Source of the DNA: Actinomycetes bacterium
GTDB taxonomy: Bacteria > Actinomycetota > Acidimicrobiia > Acidimicrobiales > Palsa-688
NCBI GenBank assembly: GCA_021828685.1
Contig: JAJZDJ010000019.1
Location: forward strand, 1 to 32,356
DNA length: 32,356 bases
Direction: 5' to 3'
Under the pieces are notes generated by a model, which had not been told where the DNA came from, did not search any database, and saw only the letters and a program-made list of their open reading frames with translations. The translations under genes were made by a program, and so were the position numbers. Of this stretch, positions 15,405 to 23,378 are shown piece by piece (within the stretch, counting starts at the first letter, position 1; every line of letters begins with the position of its first letter).

Positions 15405-17660
15405 ATGGAAAGACACGTCCATCGGTCCCTGGGTTTGAGCGACGAAGAGGCCGCTTCGATCGAAGCGATCCTCGCCCGCCCCGCCAACTATCTAGAGCTT
15501 GCCATGTACGCAGTCATGTGGAGTGAGCACTGCTCCTACAAGTCCAGCAAGGTGCATCTAAGTCGCTTCCCTACGTCGGGGGAGCGGGTCCTTGTCGGTC
15601 CGGGCGAAAATGCTGGGGTTATAGACGCAGGCGGAGGCCTCGCAGTCGCGATCCGCATCGAGAGCCATAACCATCCATCCGCCATTGAGCCGTATCAGGG
15701 GGCGGCGACAGGAGTCGGGGGGATCCTTCGAGACATCTTCACGATGGGTGCACGCCCGATCGCGATCATGGACCCGCTGCGCTTCGGTCCTCGCAGTGAC
15801 GCGCGGTCGCGGTGGATCGCAGCCGGAGTCGTGTCAGGCATCTCCGGTTACGGGAACTCGGTGGGGGTACCGACCGTGGGCGGGGAACTCGTCTTCGATG
15901 ATTGTTATGCCGGTAACCCTTTGGTCAACGTGCTCTGCCTCGGGGTGCTGCCGACTGAGCGCCTGGTGCTGGGCAAGGCGTCAGGACCCGGGAATCTCGC
16001 TGTCCTCCTCGGCAGCGCGACCGGGCGGGACGGGATCGGCGGGGTGAGCGTCCTCGCCTCGGCCGGTTTCACCGACGACGCGGAGTTGGAGGCGAGCAAG
16101 CGGCCGAACGTCCAGGTCGGTGACCCTTACGAGGAGAAGCGCCTGATCGAAGCCTGCCTCGCTCTGCTCGACGAGTCCCTCGTCGTCGGAATCCAGGATC
16201 TTGGAGGCGCCGGGCTCACATGCGCCACGAGCGAGACGGCTTCGCGCGGAGGCGTCGGGATGGACGTAGACGTGACGTCGGTGTTGCGGCGCGAGGCCGG
16301 GATGGACGCATGGGAGGTCATGACGAGCGAGAGCCAGGAGCGGATGCTGGCGATCGTGACGCCGGACAACGTCGACCGGGTGCTCGAAGTGTGCCGCCGC
16401 TGGGAGGTGGCGGCATCAGTCGTCGGCAAGGTCACATCCACCGGACGCCTGCGCATCCTGGAGGGATGGGACGGGAATGTGCTCGCCGACGTGCCTGCGG
16501 CGAGCCTCCACGAGGACGCACCCCTGTACCGACGCCCGATGACGCCGCCGGCACCTGTATCCGTGGAGATCGCCTCATCCGACCTGTCTTGCGCCGACCC
16601 CGGGGCCGATCTCGGTCGCCTCATGGTTGACCCGGCGTGGGTCTACCGCCAGTACGACCATCAGCTGTTCTTGAACACAGTGGTGGCGCCCGGCGCAGAC
16701 GCTGCACTGCTGCGGCTTTCGGGTCCCGGCGTGCCACGACCGGAGCCGGGTGAGCCCTATCGCGCCGTCGCCGTCTCAACCGACGGCAACTCGCGTTGGT
16801 GCGCAGTAGACCCAAGGCGCGGAGCGGCACTTCTTGTGGCCGAATCCGCTCTCAACGTCGCCTGCGTGGGAGCGGAGCCGGTTGCCCTCGTCAACTGCCT
16901 CAACTTCGGCAATCCCGAGCACCCCGAAGTGATGTGGCAACTCTCCGAGGCGATCGACGGCATGGCGGCCGCCTGCCGGGAGCTGTCGATCCCTGTCATC
17001 GGGGGCAACGTAAGCCTCTACAACGAGAGCAGCAATGTCGACATCGACCCGACGCCCGTCGTCGGTGTCCTCGGCCTGGTCGAGCGCTTGGAGCGCCGGC
17101 CGCCGGTCGCCGAACTGCGCTCAGATGCGAGCATCGTGGTTGTGGGTGCCCGGGGAGCGGCGTATTCGTTGGCGGGTTCGAAGTGGGCGGTGGAGATCCA
17201 CGGCCACCGGGGACGGGGCGAAAGCCTCCCTGCGGTGGACTTCGACGCGCACCGCAAACTGCTCGGCTTCGTCGGGGCGCTAGTCGGGGATGGTCTCCCG
17301 CTCGGTGTCCACGACGTGTCGGAGGGAGGCATCGCGGTCGCTCTTGCCGAGATGGCCGTCGCATCGGGGTGTGGCTTCGACGTCAAACTCCCTGGAGGCC
17401 CGGGCTCCGCGGGGCCGGGCGCTTTAGACCTCTTCGGCGAGGGACCGTCCAGAGTCGTCCTTTGCGTGGCCGACGGCGACGTCGCGGAGGTCCTTCGCCG
17501 GGCGGGCGAGTGCGGTTTGAGCGCCGACGTGGTGGGACGGTCCGGCGGCGACCGGGTCGTGATACGAGGCGCTTTAGACGTGGATCTCGGTGACCTGACA
17601 GCGGCGTGGTCGGGGACGCTTCCGGCTCTTCTGGCGCCGGGGGGGATCGACGGGCACTGA
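15405..17660 (+). CDS. purL: phosphoribosylformylglycinamidine synthase subunit PurL
   Basis: The 751-residue length fits the small-type PurL that works with separate PurS and PurQ. Early motifs are [16 protein letters not shown] (34-49) and [20 protein letters not shown], the nucleotide and substrate region. Later come [44 protein letters not shown] and [16 protein letters not shown]. It converts FGAR, ATP and glutamine-derived ammonia to FGAM, the fourth step of purine synthesis. purF and purM follow on the same strand. purS and purQ, often adjacent in actinobacteria, are not upstream, where the IclR gene and a tandem repeat lie. The start ATG matches the family N-terminus and has no ribosome binding site. 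Confidence 0.97.
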   Translation: MERHVHRSLGLSDEEAASIEAILARPANYLELAMYAVMWSEHCSYKSSKVHLSRFPTSGERVLVGPGENAGVIDAGGGLAVAIRIESHNHPSAIEPYQGAATGVGGILRDIFTMGARPIAIMDPLRFGPRSDARSRWIAAGVVSGISGYGNSVGVPTVGGELVFDDCYAGNPLVNVLCLGVLPTERLVLGKASGPGNLAVLLGSATGRDGIGGVSVLASAGFTDDAELEASKRPNVQVGDPYEEKRLIEACLALLDESLVVGIQDLGGAGLTCATSETASRGGVGMDVDVTSVLRREAGMDAWEVMTSESQERMLAIVTPDNVDRVLEVCRRWEVAASVVGKVTSTGRLRILEGWDGNVLADVPAASLHEDAPLYRRPMTPPAPVSVEIASSDLSCADPGADLGRLMVDPAWVYRQYDHQLFLNTVVAPGADAALLRLSGPGVPRPEPGEPYRAVAVSTDGNSRWCAVDPRRGAALLVAESALNVACVGAEPVALVNCLNFGNPEHPEVMWQLSEAIDGMAAACRELSIPVIGGNVSLYNESSNVDIDPTPVVGVLGLVERLERRPPVAELRSDASIVVVGARGAAYSLAGSKWAVEIHGHRGRGESLPAVDFDAHRKLLGFVGALVGDGLPLGVHDVSEGGIAVALAEMAVASGCGFDVKLPGGPGSAGPGALDLFGEGPSRVVLCVADGDVAEVLRRAGECGLSADVVGRSGGDRVVIRGALDVDLGDLTAAWSGTLPALLAPGGIDGH

Positions 17661-17704
17661 GAAAGCGTCAAATTTGGACAGGATCTTGCCGGCGGAAAAG
17701 TTTT

Positions 17705-17802
17705 GTACCAAAAGGTGCGGAATTTTGGGAGCTTTTTGGACAAAAGTTTTGGCGGATCAAGATCGTGTACCAAAAGTGACGGAATTTCGACGTTTTTGGT
17801 CA
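17705..17802. repeat. duplicated hairpin element between purL and purF
   Basis: Two copies of a roughly 37-bp unit lie at 17705-17742 and 17767-17802. Both start GTACCAAAAG, have CGGAATTT in the middle and end in TTTTTGG-[A/T]-CA. Within each copy CCAAAA at the start can pair with TTTTGG at the end, so each is also a hairpin. The stretch is much richer in A and T than the genes around it. No protein is supported here. Confidence 0.7.
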
Positions 17803-17838
17803 GGCTGACAGAGCGAAGAAGCGATCCTGACCATTTTT
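17797..17838 (+). terminator. rho-independent-type terminator before purF
   Basis: TGGTCAGG (17797-17804) pairs perfectly with CCTGACCA (17826-17833), with a 21-base loop, and is followed directly by TTTTT (17834-17838). It is about 140 bases after the purL stop and 100 before purF, so it could end purL transcripts or act as an attenuator of read-through into purF. Confidence 0.55.
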
Positions 17839-17940
17839 GACGGTTCCTCCTGGCTTGCCCGTGAGCCGAGCGCCCCGGGCCCCGCGTCCCGCGCCCCGCG
17901 GCCCGCGTTGCCGAGCGCTGGCGGCTCGCCGCGTGAGAAG

Positions 17941-19461
17941 ATGGGGCACGTGTCTATGAACCGTCCTGCCGAGCTCGACGTCTCCGGCTGCGCTGATACG
18001 TCGGAGATGGGGGAGGACGCCGACGTCGGATCACCCCGGGAGGCGTGCGGCGTGTTCGGCGTGTACTCGCCCGGCAACCAGGTCGCACACATGACCTTCG
18101 ACGGGCTCTATGCGCTGCAGCATCGCGGCCAGGAATCGGCCGGGATGGCCGTAAGCGACGCGGGAGGCGTCGTCGTGGTCAAGGACATGGGACTGGTAGC
18201 CAACGTCTTCAACGAGTACAAACTGGCCGGGCTACAAGGGTTCCTGTCGATCGGCCACACTCGCTACTCGACGACCGGCTCGTCGTCATGGCACAACGCC
18301 CAGCCGGTCTACCGGGTGACCGCTCCCAACCCGGAGCGCGACGCTCCGGTCGAGTTCGCCCTCGGACACAACGGAAACCTGACCAACACGGAGGCGCTGG
18401 CGGCGGCCGCCGGGATGCTGCCGGGCACGGCGACCAGCGACTCGGATGTGATAACGGAGCTCCTGGTACGCCACCTCGACTCGCACCCGAAGTCGGATCT
18501 CCTGACTGCGTTGATTCAGGTGCTCCCGGAGTTGGAGGGAGCGTTCTCCCTTGTGCTCTGCGACGCCGAGCGGCTCTACGCCGTACGAGACCCCCACGGT
18601 TTCCGGCCCCTCGGGCTCGGCAGGCTTGACGGCGGCTGGGTCGTAGCGTCCGAGACGCCCGCCCTCGACATCGTCGGTGCGCACTTCGTCCGTGAACTGG
18701 ATCCGGGCGAGCTTCTCGTAGTCGACGCCGACGGACCCCAAACCCTCCGGCCATGGCCGGCTTCCGCCATCGACCCTAAGCTCTGCCTCTTCGAGTTCGT
18801 CTACCTGGCACGCCCCGACAGTCGTCTTTACGGCCAGGAGCTGCACGGCGCCCGGCTCCGCATGGGCGAGCTGCTCGCCGGCCAGGCCCCCGTCGACGCT
18901 GACATGGTGATGGGTGTCCCGGACTCCGGCCTTCCCGCAGCCGAAGGCTACGCCCGTGCGAGCGGAATCCGCTACGGTCACGGCCTGGTCAAGAACCGCT
19001 ACATCGGTCGCACTTTCATCGTGCCCGACCAGGCGCAACGGGCTCATGGAGTCCGGCGCAAACTGAACCCGCTCCGCAGCGCGATCGCAGGGAAAAAGCT
19101 GATCGTCGTCGACGACTCGATCGTGCGGGGCACCACCACCCGCGCCATGGTCAAAATGCTCCGCGAAGCCGGCGCGGCCGAGGTGCACCTGCGTATATCG
19201 TCGCCGCCCTACCGCTGGCCGTGCTTCTACGGGTTGGACACCGGGACACGCTCCGAGCTGATCGCAGCCAACCTCACCGTCGCCGAGATCGAGGAGTACC
19301 TCGGCGCGGACAGCCTCGCTTACCTTCGACTCGAAGCCCTCGAGGAGGCGACGGGGGCTGTCGGGGCAGGATTCTGCGACGCCTGCCTCACCGGCGTGTA
19401 CCCGACGGCGGTGCCCGTCAAGTTCGCGGGAGCGCCGAAGGCGGACGAGCTTCTTGTCTGA
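17941..19461 (+). CDS. purF: amidophosphoribosyltransferase PurF
   Basis: From ATG 17941 the protein has 506 residues. A propeptide of about 35 residues precedes Cys 36 in REACGVFGVYSP, which becomes the N-terminal nucleophile of the glutaminase domain after self-cleavage. The 5-phosphoribosyl binding loop is KLIVVDDSIVRGTTT. Four cysteines match the 4Fe-4S ligands of the Bacillus-type enzyme (KLCLFEFVY, RWPCFYGLD, FCDACLTG). It makes phosphoribosylamine from PRPP and glutamine, the committed purine step. Starts at TTG 17908, GTG 17950 and ATG 17956 are also possible; none has a strong ribosome binding site. purM overlaps its end. Confidence 0.96.
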   Translation: MGHVSMNRPAELDVSGCADTSEMGEDADVGSPREACGVFGVYSPGNQVAHMTFDGLYALQHRGQESAGMAVSDAGGVVVVKDMGLVANVFNEYKLAGLQGFLSIGHTRYSTTGSSSWHNAQPVYRVTAPNPERDAPVEFALGHNGNLTNTEALAAAAGMLPGTATSDSDVITELLVRHLDSHPKSDLLTALIQVLPELEGAFSLVLCDAERLYAVRDPHGFRPLGLGRLDGGWVVASETPALDIVGAHFVRELDPGELLVVDADGPQTLRPWPASAIDPKLCLFEFVYLARPDSRLYGQELHGARLRMGELLAGQAPVDADMVMGVPDSGLPAAEGYARASGIRYGHGLVKNRYIGRTFIVPDQAQRAHGVRRKLNPLRSAIAGKKLIVVDDSIVRGTTTRAMVKMLREAGAAEVHLRISSPPYRWPCFYGLDTGTRSELIAANLTVAEIEEYLGADSLAYLRLEALEEATGAVGAGFCDACLTGVYPTAVPVKFAGAPKADELLV

Positions 19462-20518
19462 GTCCGGATCCATTCACACCGGGCTCACCTACGCTGCGGC
19501 CGGCGTCGACATCGACGCCGCCGACGACGCCGTCGAAGCCATCCGTGATCTCGTCGCGTCGACTGCTGTCACACCAGGTGTCATAGGAACAATAGGAGGA
19601 TTCGGCGGCCTGTTCGAGTTGCCTGCCGGGTACCGGGCCCCGGTCCTCGTGTCGAGCACCGACGGTGTCGGCACGAAGATGGCGGTGGCGATGGAGACAG
19701 GGCGTTTCGACACGATCGGCATAGACCTGGTAGCGATGTGCGTAGACGATCTCGTTTGTTGCGGGGCGAGGCCCCTGTTCTTCCTCGACTATCAGCTCCT
19801 AGGGCGAGTTGACCCGTCGCAGGTTCGCCAAGTGATGGTCGGGGTCGCCGAGGGGTGCCGGCAGGCGGGCGTCGCCATCGTCGGGGGGGAACTTGCGGAG
19901 CATCCTGGGCTTCTGGCGCCGGGTGAACTGGATGTAGCCGGATTCGCTGTCGGTGTCGTCGAGCGAAGCGAGGTAATCGACGGTCCCGCTCGAACCCGCG
20001 ACGGGGACGTGCTCGTCGGCCTCGCCTCCCCGGGCCTTCGCTCCAACGGTTACTCTCTCGCGCGGGCGGCGTTACTCGGCGCGGCCGGTCGGCGCCTGGA
20101 GGATCCGGCGTGGGAGGGGGCCGGTGAGCACAGCCTCGCAGACGAGCTGCTTCGCCCGTCGGTCATCTATGCGCCGACGGTCCTCGAACTGATCGCGTCG
20201 GGCGTCGACGTGCACGCCGTCGCCCACATCACCGGCGGGGGTCTTCCGGGGAACCTTCCCCGAGTTCTTGCGCCGGACGTAGACGCGATCTTGGACAGGT
20301 CCTCGTGGGAGACTCCGAGGATCTTCTCTGAGATACAGGTGGCCGGCGCGGTAAGCGACGACGAGATGGCAAGGGTGTTCAATCTCGGATTGGGCATGGT
20401 CATCGTCGTGCCGGAAGCCGACGCTCCGGCGACCGTAGAGGTTGCGGAGCGGGCCGGGAGACGAGCTACCGTCGTCGGACGTCTTGTTACGGGTGCAGGT
20501 CGGGTCGTCATCAACTGA
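19454..20518 (+). CDS. purM: phosphoribosylformylglycinamidine cyclo-ligase PurM
   Basis: The 354-residue protein has the family opening LTYAAAGVDIDAADDAVEAI, GGFGGLFELP, the phosphate and ATP segment VLVSSTDGVGTKMAVA, DDLVCCGARPLFFLDY and SPGLRSNGYSLARAALL. HITGGGLPGNLPRVL follows near the end. It closes FGAM to AIR with ATP, the fifth purine step. The TTG start at 19454 overlaps the purF stop by eight bases, so the two are coupled. The length is normal. One rare TTA codon occurs at 20072. Confidence 0.96.
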   Translation: MSESGSIHTGLTYAAAGVDIDAADDAVEAIRDLVASTAVTPGVIGTIGGFGGLFELPAGYRAPVLVSSTDGVGTKMAVAMETGRFDTIGIDLVAMCVDDLVCCGARPLFFLDYQLLGRVDPSQVRQVMVGVAEGCRQAGVAIVGGELAEHPGLLAPGELDVAGFAVGVVERSEVIDGPARTRDGDVLVGLASPGLRSNGYSLARAALLGAAGRRLEDPAWEGAGEHSLADELLRPSVIYAPTVLELIASGVDVHAVAHITGGGLPGNLPRVLAPDVDAILDRSSWETPRIFSEIQVAGAVSDDEMARVFNLGLGMVIVVPEADAPATVEVAERAGRRATVVGRLVTGAGRVVIN

Positions 20519-20630
20519 CTCCACGGACAGCAAGGCCAGCTGCAACGAATAACGCGGCGGTAACTCGCGAGTAAGTTGGGCCGGCATACTGACGGGTAGG
20601 TCGCACTGGCGTAATAGCCCCCAAAAGGCT

Positions 20631-20636
20631 TATACT
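20631..20636 (+). promoter_or_regulatory. candidate -10 box of bldC
   Basis: TATACT lies about 75 bases before the bldC ATG in the 191-base gap after purM, in an A/T-richer patch. No clear -35 box is seen at the usual distance. Confidence 0.35.
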
Positions 20637-20709
20637 CTCCATGTCACCCAAGATGTGCTTCTCATCCGTAGCGTTCTAAATCGGACACCGCAAGCGAGGT
20701 CGAGCGAAA

Positions 20710-20910
20710 ATGGCAGACGATACGAGTCCCGACGCCCTTCTTACGCCCGCCGAGGTTGCCGCGTTGTTTCGCGTCAACCCGAAGACCGTGACTCGCTGGG
20801 CTAGGGCCGGCAAGATCACCGCCATACGGACATTGGGTGGCCATCGTCGTTTTCGCGCATCGGAGATCAGGCGATGCATCGAGGCCATGGAAAGCGAAAG
20901 TCCCGCTTGA
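20710..20910 (+). CDS. bldC: BldC-type MerR-like DNA-binding protein
   Basis: The 66-residue protein is a lone winged helix: LLTPAEVAALFRVNPKTVTR, then WARAGKITAIRTLGGHRRFR. This is the BldC pattern, with the TxxEVA helix, the recognition helix ending in TRWARAGK and the wing GGHRRF. In Streptomyces BldC binds DNA as head-to-tail oligomers and times development; homologues are present in most actinobacteria. It is not fused to an effector domain, as expected. It sits between purM and argJ with its own candidate promoter. ATG 20710 is preceded by GAGG about ten bases away. Confidence 0.93.
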   Translation: MADDTSPDALLTPAEVAALFRVNPKTVTRWARAGKITAIRTLGGHRRFRASEIRRCIEAMESESPA

Positions 20911-20949
20911 TCGGATGCGGTTAGTCGCTGTAGCTGTAGTGGTGCCCAG

Positions 20950-22113
20950 TTGCTAGACGACCGCTTGGAGTTTCCTCGCGGGTTCGCGGCCCACACAGCC
21001 CCCCTCGGGCTTCGAGAGTCAGGAGACGACTTCGCCGTCGTCTTCTCACGGACGCCCGCATCGAGTGCGGGGGTGTTCACTCGGAGTCTCTTCGCCGGTC
21101 CGAGCGTCACGTTGAGCCGGGCGCGCGCGAACTCCGGGAGGGCAAGGGCGATAGCGGTCGTAGCCAAAAACGCAAACGTCGCGAACGGCGATCAGGGTTT
21201 GCGCGACGCGGCGGAACTTTCGGTCCTTGTCGGGAGCGGGATCGGGGTCGACCCCGAGGAGGTCGTCGTCGCGAGCACCGGCGTCATCGGCCGCCCCTAC
21301 CCGATGGCGCGGATCCGGTCTGGCCTGGCGACCCTGCATTCGGCTCCCTTCGAGTCGGGTCCGACCGACGTCGCCAAGGCGATGATGACCACCGACACCG
21401 TGCTCAAAGTCTCGGAGCAGACTGTCGGCAACGCCCGTGTGGTCGGCGTGGCGAAGGGCGTCGGGATGATCGAGCCGGACATGGCAACGATGCTCGCGTT
21501 CGTATTTACCGACGCCGAGGCAGAACCGGCGCTGCTCGACCGACTGTGGCGGCGGGCGGCAGACGAGACCTTCAACTGCCTGAGCGTCGACACCGACACA
21601 AGCACGTCCGACACTGCGGTCGTCCTCGCCAATGGTGCCGCCGGGCCGGTCAGTGAAGCAAAACTCGGCGTGGCACTCCGGGAGGTGTGCCGCGACCTGA
21701 CGATACAACTCGCAAGGGACGGCGAGGGTGCGACGAAGCTGATCACCGTGACAGCATCGGGGGCCTCCGACGACCGTCAAGCCCGCCGAGTAGCGAAAGC
21801 TGTCGTGAACTCGCCCCTCGTCAAGACGGCCGTCCACGGTGCCGACCCCAACTGGGGTCGCGTAGCTATGGCGATAGGAAAATGTTACGAGGAGCCGGGT
21901 ATAGACCCCGACCGAGTCGAGATCTACTTCGGCGACTTGCAGGCCTACCCGGCCAGGCCCGGACCGCAAGGTTTGGCGGCACTCGCAACGGTGATGAAGG
22001 CGGACCACGTCGACATCACCGTCGAGTTGGCGAACGGCGAGGCGAGCGCCACCGTCTACGGCTGCGATCTGAGCGCTGAGTACGTGCACATCAACGCCGA
22101 CTACACGACGTGA
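20950..22113 (+). CDS. argJ: glutamate N-acetyltransferase/ornithine acetyltransferase (ArgJ family)
   Basis: The 387-residue protein has the family self-cleavage site AKGVGMIEPDMATML, with the Thr of MATML as expected nucleophile after autocleavage. It also has ASTGVIGRPYPM, CLSVDTDTSTSDTAVV, ARDGEGATKLITV and HGADPNWGRVAMAIG. ArgJ moves acetyl groups from N-acetylornithine to glutamate in arginine synthesis. The gene stands apart from any argC, argB or argD, about 40 bases after bldC, so it may share the bldC transcript. The N-terminal part is more divergent than usual, and a specialised paralogue such as the clavulanate-cluster type is possible. The start is TTG 20950. Confidence 0.9.
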   Translation: MLDDRLEFPRGFAAHTAPLGLRESGDDFAVVFSRTPASSAGVFTRSLFAGPSVTLSRARANSGRARAIAVVAKNANVANGDQGLRDAAELSVLVGSGIGVDPEEVVVASTGVIGRPYPMARIRSGLATLHSAPFESGPTDVAKAMMTTDTVLKVSEQTVGNARVVGVAKGVGMIEPDMATMLAFVFTDAEAEPALLDRLWRRAADETFNCLSVDTDTSTSDTAVVLANGAAGPVSEAKLGVALREVCRDLTIQLARDGEGATKLITVTASGASDDRQARRVAKAVVNSPLVKTAVHGADPNWGRVAMAIGKCYEEPGIDPDRVEIYFGDLQAYPARPGPQGLAALATVMKADHVDITVELANGEASATVYGCDLSAEYVHINADYTT

Positions 22114-22146
22114 ACCCGGGGGCTCTGGGTGGACGCCCCTTGGAAA

Positions 22147-23277
22147 CTAACCCAGCTTGGAGATGACCCCGCCCAGCATCGAAGGAAGCTTCGACAGGTC
22201 GAGCTGAGTAGCACCGGACGGCGCCGAGATGGTCGCGGTCGACACGGTCATTCGTAGAGGGACCGGCAAGGAAGGCTTCGTCTTCGTGGCGAACTGGTCG
22301 AGGTTGAGGTCCGCTTCGGACAGCTTGCCCGAGGATGTGTACGCGTCGATGGTCACTACGAAGTTCGAGGGGACTGAAGCGAGGCTCTTCGAGAGCCCGC
22401 CAAGCTTGTTACCTATCGATGGGATCAGAGCTCCCGCACTGTTGAGCGCAGTGTTCAAAGATGCCGCGACAGGCTGCGCCTTGACGTTGACGGCGTACTC
22501 CTGGCGGCCCCCGGTACTCCCAGGGCTTAGGCTGGTCACGGTCGAGTTCGCTTTTATCGCCGCCAGGATGTTGGTTCGCAAACCTAGAAGCGTCGAGCCC
22601 ACGTTGGAGCTGCTGGAGCTCGTGGAGCCGGCCCCGAGGGAGGCGAAACTCTTGAGCTCGCTGAGCAGCGGGCCAAGCGTCGTGTGGCTGATCTCTACCC
22701 AACCGCCGTTGGCGAGCGCCGAAAGGCCCGGGACGTCGGCGTTCAGCTTGAGCAGCTCGTTGTCGATGCTGGTCGCCTTCGAAGCAGGCTGGCCGAGGTC
22801 GGTCATGAGCGTCGATGCCTGGAGGTGAAGGTACAGCGATTGGCCGACGTATCGGATTTCGAGTGGAGTGTTCGAGCCGAAGGTGACGCCGAAGTCATAG
22901 GAGTTACCGGTGTCGCTTGAAGCAGTCGTGGAGTCGAGAGACTCTCCTTTGCCCGTCTGCTCGGCGAAGAACACCGATCCGGTGCTCAACGCCGTGGCGA
23001 AACCTGTGTTCGGGGCCTTGGTCGGGCCCATAGAAGCGAGTCGAGCGGCCTGCGAAGCCGTGACCGGAATCGAGAAGGTCGCCTTGATGCTCGATTGGCT
23101 TCCGAGAGCCGAAACCGACGCCGCAAGGTCTCCTGCAGGGCCGGTAGCGCTGATGGTGGAAGCGGTCTTGGTGGTCGTGCCGCAAGCTGAGAGCGCCAAG
23201 CCGACGGAGGCCACTCCAAGAAATCCAGCTGCGAGGCGGTTGGCTGTAGGGCGATTCGCTTTGTGAGTATGTGTCAA
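22147..23277 (-). CDS. secreted lipoprotein of unknown function
   Basis: The start is TTG at 23277, chosen because AGGAG lies six bases upstream on the minus strand and a signal peptide begins here. This gives 376 residues. After THTHKANRPTANRLA a hydrophobic core leads to the lipobox LSAC, followed by a Thr/Ser-rich linker. The mature part has repeated beta-like segments (IKATFSIPV, PLEIRYVGQSLYLHLQAST, GGWVEISHTT, YAVNVKAQPV, FVVTIDAYTSSGKLSEADL). This recalls the half-barrel of LppX/LprG or LolA-like carriers, but I cannot confirm it. It is divergent from serA. There is no operon partner. Confidence 0.75.
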   Translation of the reverse strand: MTHTHKANRPTANRLAAGFLGVASVGLALSACGTTTKTASTISATGPAGDLAASVSALGSQSSIKATFSIPVTASQAARLASMGPTKAPNTGFATALSTGSVFFAEQTGKGESLDSTTASSDTGNSYDFGVTFGSNTPLEIRYVGQSLYLHLQASTLMTDLGQPASKATSIDNELLKLNADVPGLSALANGGWVEISHTTLGPLLSELKSFASLGAGSTSSSSSNVGSTLLGLRTNILAAIKANSTVTSLSPGSTGGRQEYAVNVKAQPVAASLNTALNSAGALIPSIGNKLGGLSKSLASVPSNFVVTIDAYTSSGKLSEADLNLDQFATKTKPSLPVPLRMTVSTATISAPSGATQLDLSKLPSMLGGVISKLG

Positions 23278-23365
23278 CGTTTGCTCCTGATCTCGCGTCA
23301 AGCCTAACGGTGCACCTGGCGATAGTGTGACCGCCGCTCCGGTTCGCTTGGCGGTCAGTCGCATC

Positions 23366-23371
23366 TAGGAT
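23366..23371 (+). promoter_or_regulatory. candidate leaderless -10 box of serA
   Basis: TAGGAT is a typical actinobacterial -10 box and lies seven bases before the ATG at 23379. It overlaps the upstream ATG at 23370, which argues against that start being used. Confidence 0.5.
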
Positions 23372-23378
23372 GATCTGG

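Noticed and set aside
17018..17773. Minus-strand frame of 251 codons reaching into the purL-purF gap
   Set aside because: Most of it is antisense to purL. The KLLSKKLPKFRTFWYKTF part simply translates the A/T-rich repeat element.
17870..17935. GC-rich run before purF as a possible structured RNA or riboswitch
   Set aside because: It is low-complexity C/G sequence with many equivalent pairings and no recognisable conserved core.
18286..19473. Long minus-strand frame of 395 codons opposite purF
   Set aside because: It mirrors the codon structure of purF in GC-rich DNA and shows no independent motif, so it is an antisense shadow.
21046..22089. Minus-strand frame of 347 codons opposite argJ
   Set aside because: His/Arg/Asp-rich composition without any fold is typical of antisense frames, and argJ is unambiguous on the plus strand.
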